This document shows positions 60,597-64,000 of a DNA stretch of 64,000 nucleotides, one piece after another. Every line of letters begins with the position of its first letter. Position 1 is the first letter of the stretch. Origin of the DNA: Curtobacterium pusillum (GTDB lineage: Bacteria > Actinomycetota > Actinomycetes > Actinomycetales > Microbacteriaceae). The notes under the pieces were generated by a model, which made no database searches, was not told the origin of the DNA, and was given only the letters and a program-made list of their open reading frames with translations. The stretch is taken from NCBI RefSeq assembly GCF_007680845.1, contig NZ_VEIY01000005.1:186001-250000 (forward strand), given 5' to 3'. A program made the translations under genes and the position numbers.

Positions 60597-61553
60597 TCAG
60601 CGGCGGGGGCGGCCCAGGACGACGACGGCCGCCGCGGCGCCCGCCCACACCAGGGGACGCGTGACGCGCCGACGCATCGCGACCCAGCCGCCGTCCGTGG
60701 CGTTGCCCGCGTCGGCGGGGGTGTAGAGGTTCCCGTCGGTGGGCGCCTGCTTCCCCCGGAGCGCGAACGTCTGCACCATCGGCTTCGTGATCTTGTGGAA
60801 CAGCCCCGGGAAGACGTACTGCAGCGGCACGAGGGACGCCTGGATCCGTCCGACGAACCGGTAGCGCTTCGGGTGCAGCGCGGCGTGCACGACCGCCCGA
60901 CCGGCCCGTTCGACCGACACCGTCGGCGGCAGCGGGTGCGAGCGCTTCTCGGTGTAGTTGGCGCCGTTCTGGTAGATCGGGGTGTCGATCGTCGACGGCA
61001 GGAGCGCCGTGAACCGGATGCCCGTGCCAACGAACTCGTCGCCGAGGACATCGACGAGCCCGAGCGCCGCGTGCTTGCTCGTCACGTAGGCGGACTGGTA
61101 CGGCGCGGACAGCAGCGACTGGATCGAACCGACGAGTACGTAGGTGCCCGACCCGCGCTGCTTCCAGTGCGGGAGCAGGTGCGTGATGGCGTTGAGGTGC
61201 CCGTAGAGGTTGGTGTCGACGACGCGCTTGAACGCCTCCGTCGGGGTCTGCTCGAAGAGTCCGTAGACGAACAGGGCGGCGTTGCCGACGAAGACGTCGA
61301 TCCGGCCGAACCGACTCGTCGTGGTGGCGATGAGGTCCTTCACCTGGTGCTCGTCCGAGACGTCGGTGGGGATCGCGATCGCCTCGGCGCCGAGCTTCCG
61401 GCACTCGGCGGCGGCGGCCTCGAGCGAGTCGTGGCTCCTGGCGGCGAGCACGAGCGTCGCGCCCTGCCGGGCGAACTCGTGCGCCGCGGCCCTCCCGATG
61501 CCGCTCGATGCTCCGGTGACGACGACGATCTTCCCGCGGAACCGATGTGCCAT
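60597..61553 (-). CDS. Short-chain dehydrogenase/reductase (classical SDR)
   Basis: 318 residues. The cofactor loop is VVTGASSGIG near residue 12, the NAA-type motif VGNAALF, and the catalytic YVTSK with the preceding Ser in LVGSIQSLL. The C-terminal 60 residues extend past the fold and end in a hydrophobic stretch (LVWAGAAAAVVVLG) that could be a membrane anchor. The substrate is unknown. The gene abuts the repeat array at its 3' end. Confidence 0.93.
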   Translation of the reverse strand: MAHRFRGKIVVVTGASSGIGRAAAHEFARQGATLVLAARSHDSLEAAAAECRKLGAEAIAIPTDVSDEHQVKDLIATTTSRFGRIDVFVGNAALFVYGLFEQTPTEAFKRVVDTNLYGHLNAITHLLPHWKQRGSGTYVLVGSIQSLLSAPYQSAYVTSKHAALGLVDVLGDEFVGTGIRFTALLPSTIDTPIYQNGANYTEKRSHPLPPTVSVERAGRAVVHAALHPKRYRFVGRIQASLVPLQYVFPGLFHKITKPMVQTFALRGKQAPTDGNLYTPADAGNATDGGWVAMRRRVTRPLVWAGAAAAVVVLGRPRR

Positions 61554-61641
61554 GCACTCGTTGGTACGCCCCGGCCGCTCCGTCGGCGCCCAGCACGGCG
61601 TACCCCTGTCGGCGGCGGGTGCACCGTGCGACCATGAGCGC

Positions 61642-61902
61642 ATGCGCAAGGACGACCTCACCGTCGACGAGGCGACCGTCATCGCCCAGCACGCCCGCGA
61701 CGGGGTGCTCGAACTCGACGACCCCGAGGTGCGGAAGGTCGTCGAGCAGGCGAACCGTGTGCTCGTGCGCGCGCAGATGTGGGGCGAGGAGCGGAGCCCG
61801 AAGCTCCGTCGCCGTCGCCGCCTCATCGCGATCGGTGCGCTCGTGATGGTGCTCGTGTGGGTCGCCGGGCTCCTCGTGCCCCTCGCTATCCGGCTCGGCT
61901 GA
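61642..61902 (+). CDS. Small single-pass membrane protein
   Basis: 86 residues, family not recognised. The first 55 residues are charged and helical (LELDDPEVRKVVEQANRVLVRAQMW). A basic stretch (KLRRRRRL) and one C-terminal membrane helix (IAIGALVMVLVWVAGLLVPLAI) follow. The likely topology is N-terminus inside. It lies 52 bases before the SpoIIE-type phosphatase gene and may be co-transcribed with it. Confidence 0.7.
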   Translation: MRKDDLTVDEATVIAQHARDGVLELDDPEVRKVVEQANRVLVRAQMWGEERSPKLRRRRRLIAIGALVMVLVWVAGLLVPLAIRLG

Positions 61903-61954
61903 CCGACTCGCCGTCGGGTTGCCCGCACCGCCCCGGACCGGTTGACTGGTCCCG

Positions 61955-63265
61955 ATGACGAGCGCTGCCGAACCGACCGCGCGGACCGCGACCTGGACGG
62001 TCTCCGTCCGGGACGACACCGGACCCATCGTGCTCGCCGGTCTGCGAGCCTCGTGGGCACCGCTGGCCAAGCAGTCCGTGATCGCCGCACTGGTGGTCGG
62101 AGCGGCCGTCGCGAGCGCGCTCTCGCCGTGGCTCATCGTCAGCTCCGCGGTCTCGATGTGGTCGGGCGTCGGGATCGCCGTCGTGTGCCTGGCCGTCGCC
62201 GGGCTGATGGCACGCTGGCCCGCCGTGGGCCGCGTCGAGCTGCTCGTGCCGGCGCTGGACTTCCTCGCGGTCGGGCTGCTGCGGTTCGGCACGGGGGACG
62301 GCAGCTCGGTGTTCACGGCGATCGTGGTCCTCCCGGTCATCTGGGTCGCGGCGAACCCCGGCCGACGACACGTGGTGTGGCCGATCGTCGGGACGACGGG
62401 GACGCTGTTGCTCTCGTACCTCCTGGCGCCGACCGAGCCCCAGCCGAGCGAACTCGTCCGCCTGGTCATCGTGGTGTTCGTGTTCGGCGCGACCGCAGCC
62501 GTCACCAACGAGCTCGCCCGCCAGGCTGGTCGTCAGCTCGACGACGCGCAACGACGCCGACGTGTGGCCGAGGGCGAGATCGACCGGGCCGCCCTCGTGC
62601 AGCAGTCGCTCCTGCCCACCTCGACCGCCGAACTGCCGCCGGAGCTCCGCGCGATCGGCGTGTGCATCCCGGCGCGGTCGGTCGGCGGCGACTTCTACGA
62701 CTGGTACCCGACGCCGGAGGGCGCGGCCTTCACCCTCGGCGACGTGATGGGCAAGGGCGTCGGCGCCGGGATGATCGCCGCTGCCGTGCGTTCGGTCCTC
62801 CGCAGCACGATCGACGACGCGGACGCAGCCGCCGCGGTCCGCCGTGCCGCCGCGGGCCTCGCGACCGGCTCCTCCGACCTCACGAGCGGTTCGTTCACGA
62901 CGTGCTTCCACGCCCGGGGCGACCGCGCGGGTCGAGTGACGTGGGTGGACGCGGGCCACGGCCTGACCCTCCTCCGCTCCGCCGACGGCTCCGTCACGCC
63001 GCTGCGTTCGACCCACCTGCCGATCGGCGTGGGGACCGAGTGGACCAGCCAGGTGACGGAACTGGGCGCCGGCGACGCGATCGTCAGTGTGAGCGACGGG
63101 GTGCTCGACCTGTTCGGCGGGCGCCTCGACGCGCTCGACCGGTTCGCGGCGTGGCTCGCGAACCGGGCGGACCCGCAGCTGGTCGCGGACGGCATCGCGG
63201 AGATGGCGGCTCGTGGCGAGCACCCGGACGACGTCACCGTGCTCTGCATCGCCTACCGGCCCTGA
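61955..63265 (+). CDS. Membrane SpoIIE-type PP2C serine phosphatase (RsbU-like)
   Basis: 436 residues. Several membrane helices cover about 38-180, a linking helix (RQLDDAQRRRRVAEGEIDRAALVQQ) follows, and the PP2C domain fills about 225-436. Metal-site motifs are VGGDFYDW, GDVMGKGVGAGM, SDGVLDLFGG and HPDDVTVL. It would dephosphorylate a STAS-domain antagonist; the one at 19213 is a candidate, though 42 kb away. The signal sensed by the membrane part is unknown. Confidence 0.93.
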   Translation: MTSAAEPTARTATWTVSVRDDTGPIVLAGLRASWAPLAKQSVIAALVVGAAVASALSPWLIVSSAVSMWSGVGIAVVCLAVAGLMARWPAVGRVELLVPALDFLAVGLLRFGTGDGSSVFTAIVVLPVIWVAANPGRRHVVWPIVGTTGTLLLSYLLAPTEPQPSELVRLVIVVFVFGATAAVTNELARQAGRQLDDAQRRRRVAEGEIDRAALVQQSLLPTSTAELPPELRAIGVCIPARSVGGDFYDWYPTPEGAAFTLGDVMGKGVGAGMIAAAVRSVLRSTIDDADAAAAVRRAAAGLATGSSDLTSGSFTTCFHARGDRAGRVTWVDAGHGLTLLRSADGSVTPLRSTHLPIGVGTEWTSQVTELGAGDAIVSVSDGVLDLFGGRLDALDRFAAWLANRADPQLVADGIAEMAARGEHPDDVTVLCIAYRP

Positions 63266-63293
63266 GGCCCACACCTGCGCGTCGCGGATGACG

Positions 63294-63319
63294 CGGCCCG
63301 CTCGCCCTGGCGCGGGCCG
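63294..63319 (+). terminator. Hairpin after the phosphatase gene
   Basis: CGGCCCGC and GCGGGCCG form a perfect 8-bp stem with a 10-base loop, 29 bases after the stop codon. Confidence 0.6.
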
Positions 63320-63376
63320 GACGCATGCGGCATGATCCGACGACCACACACCACATCGCGCTGCAGGGAGCACGAC

Positions 63377-64000
63377 ATGGACAACACCCCCGACCGCACG
63401 GCCGGCAGCGACCGCCCGAGCGGCACCGAACGAACGGCCGGCTTCGACCGACGACGGTTCGTGACGCTCGGCCTCGCTGGCACCGCTGCGGCAGCGCTCG
63501 GCGCGACGACCACGAGCCGGGCAGCGCCCGCCGCGGCGGCTGTCGGGACGCTCCTCGCGGCGGACGAGTTCGACGGTCCCGCCGGCAGCGCCCCGAACCG
63601 GTCGATCTGGCGGTACGACCTCGGTGCCGGCGGCTGGGGCAACAACGAGCTGGAGACCTACACCGACGCTCGACGGAACGCCGCGCTCGACGGGTCCGGC
63701 AACCTCGTGATCACCGCCCGGCGCGAAGCCGACGGCACGTTCACGTCGGCACGGCTGAAGTCCGAGGGGACATACACCGCGCAGTACGGCCAGGTCGCCG
63801 CGCGCATCAAGATCCCGCGCGGGCAGGGCATCTGGCCGGCGTTCTGGATGCTCGGCGCGGACATCGGCACGGTCGGCTGGCCGGCGTGCGGCGAGATCGA
63901 CATCATGGAGAACGTCGGGTACGAGCCGTCGGTCGTCCACGGCACGGTGCACGGCCCCGGCTACTCGGGCACGCAGGGCATCTCCGCGGCGTTCACGAAC
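63377..64000 (+). CDS. Secreted GH16-family glycoside hydrolase, 3' partial
   Basis: The first 208 residues are present; the frame runs off the right edge. A Tat signal (FDRRRFVTLGLAG, RRR at 25-27) with a likely cleavage after the Ala-rich region near residue 50 precedes the catalytic domain. The GH16 active-site motif EIDIMEN is at 173-179 with E173 and E178 as the catalytic pair, and the preceding GIWPAFWMLG is characteristic. It probably cleaves beta-1,3- or mixed-linkage glucans. GCAGGGAG before the ATG is a good ribosome site. Confidence 0.93.
   Translation, partial: MDNTPDRTAGSDRPSGTERTAGFDRRRFVTLGLAGTAAAALGATTTSRAAPAAAAVGTLLAADEFDGPAGSAPNRSIWRYDLGAGGWGNNELETYTDARRNAALDGSGNLVITARREADGTFTSARLKSEGTYTAQYGQVAARIKIPRGQGIWPAFWMLGADIGTVGWPACGEIDIMENVGYEPSVVHGTVHGPGYSGTQGISAAFTN

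Noticed and set aside
58573-62508. A reverse frame of about 1,310 codons
   Set aside because: Only the last 344 codons (the SLAC1/TehA protein) are real; upstream it crosses the repeat array and the SDR gene in the wrong frame.

Overview
This is a stretch of chromosome from a very GC-rich actinobacterium. The order glnA, glnE, a second glnA, a small SPOR-type gene, map, ppgK, rnpB, then a coiled-coil/zinc-ribbon gene and a Nif3-like gene is typical of Microbacteriaceae. My best guess is Curtobacterium or a close relative; this is inferred from gene content, not from a search. At least a dozen genes appear to have leaderless mRNAs, with TAnnnT ending 6-8 bases before ATG/GTG, which is also an actinobacterial habit.

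Layout. 1-13.8 kb: nitrogen core (glnA cut by the left edge, glnE, glnA2) interrupted by a reverse-strand exopolysaccharide operon (GT2 synthase, membrane-anchored GH26, UDP-glucose dehydrogenase), then map, ppgK and RNase P RNA. 14.3-23.6 kb: housekeeping and regulatory genes, including a STAS/anti-sigma pair, an MFS exporter and ppc. 23.7-25.3 kb: a heme-oxygenase-like gene and a siderophore-interacting flavoprotein, divergent around one DtxR/IdeR-type iron box. 25.5-28.7 kb: accessory genes (zinc-finger GIY-YIG protein, zinc-ribbon/PD-(D/E)XK-like protein, RES-Xre toxin-antitoxin pair, DUF4287). 28.8-31.8 kb: amino-acid-type ABC transporter. 32.3-47.4 kb: a thirteen-gene reverse-strand cluster with six luciferase-like monooxygenases, a shortened seventh, an AhpD-like protein, a DszC-like flavoprotein and a Dpp-type ABC transporter, which I read as an organosulfur scavenging locus. 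47.5-51.5 kb: MgtC-like protein, a retron-type reverse transcriptase and a histidine phosphatase. 51.6-58.5 kb: ROK regulator divergent from a sugar ABC transporter and two Gfo/Idh/MocA dehydrogenases. 58.6-64 kb: SLAC1/TehA-type transporter, a 0.9-kb tandem-repeat array, an SDR, a SpoIIE-type phosphatase and a GH16 gene cut by the right edge.

The most interesting element is the reverse-transcriptase locus. The RT has retron motifs (SAALH at the NAxxH position, YADD, VTG). The first 165 nt of its transcript are bounded by 19-nt inverted repeats (one mismatch) and contain two perfect short hairpins, the architecture of a retron msr-msd RNA. A -10 hexamer places transcription start at the first repeat. 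A diverged fragment of the neighbouring phosphatase gene lies on the far side of the RT, which suggests the module was inserted.

The window is also rich in several families of intergenic repeats: a GGAGGCGCGG palindrome, a GGCGTACC triple element, a CGACACCGCAC element and a GCCGAGCGGGC element. Some form tandem arrays, and some pieces lie inside coding linkers.
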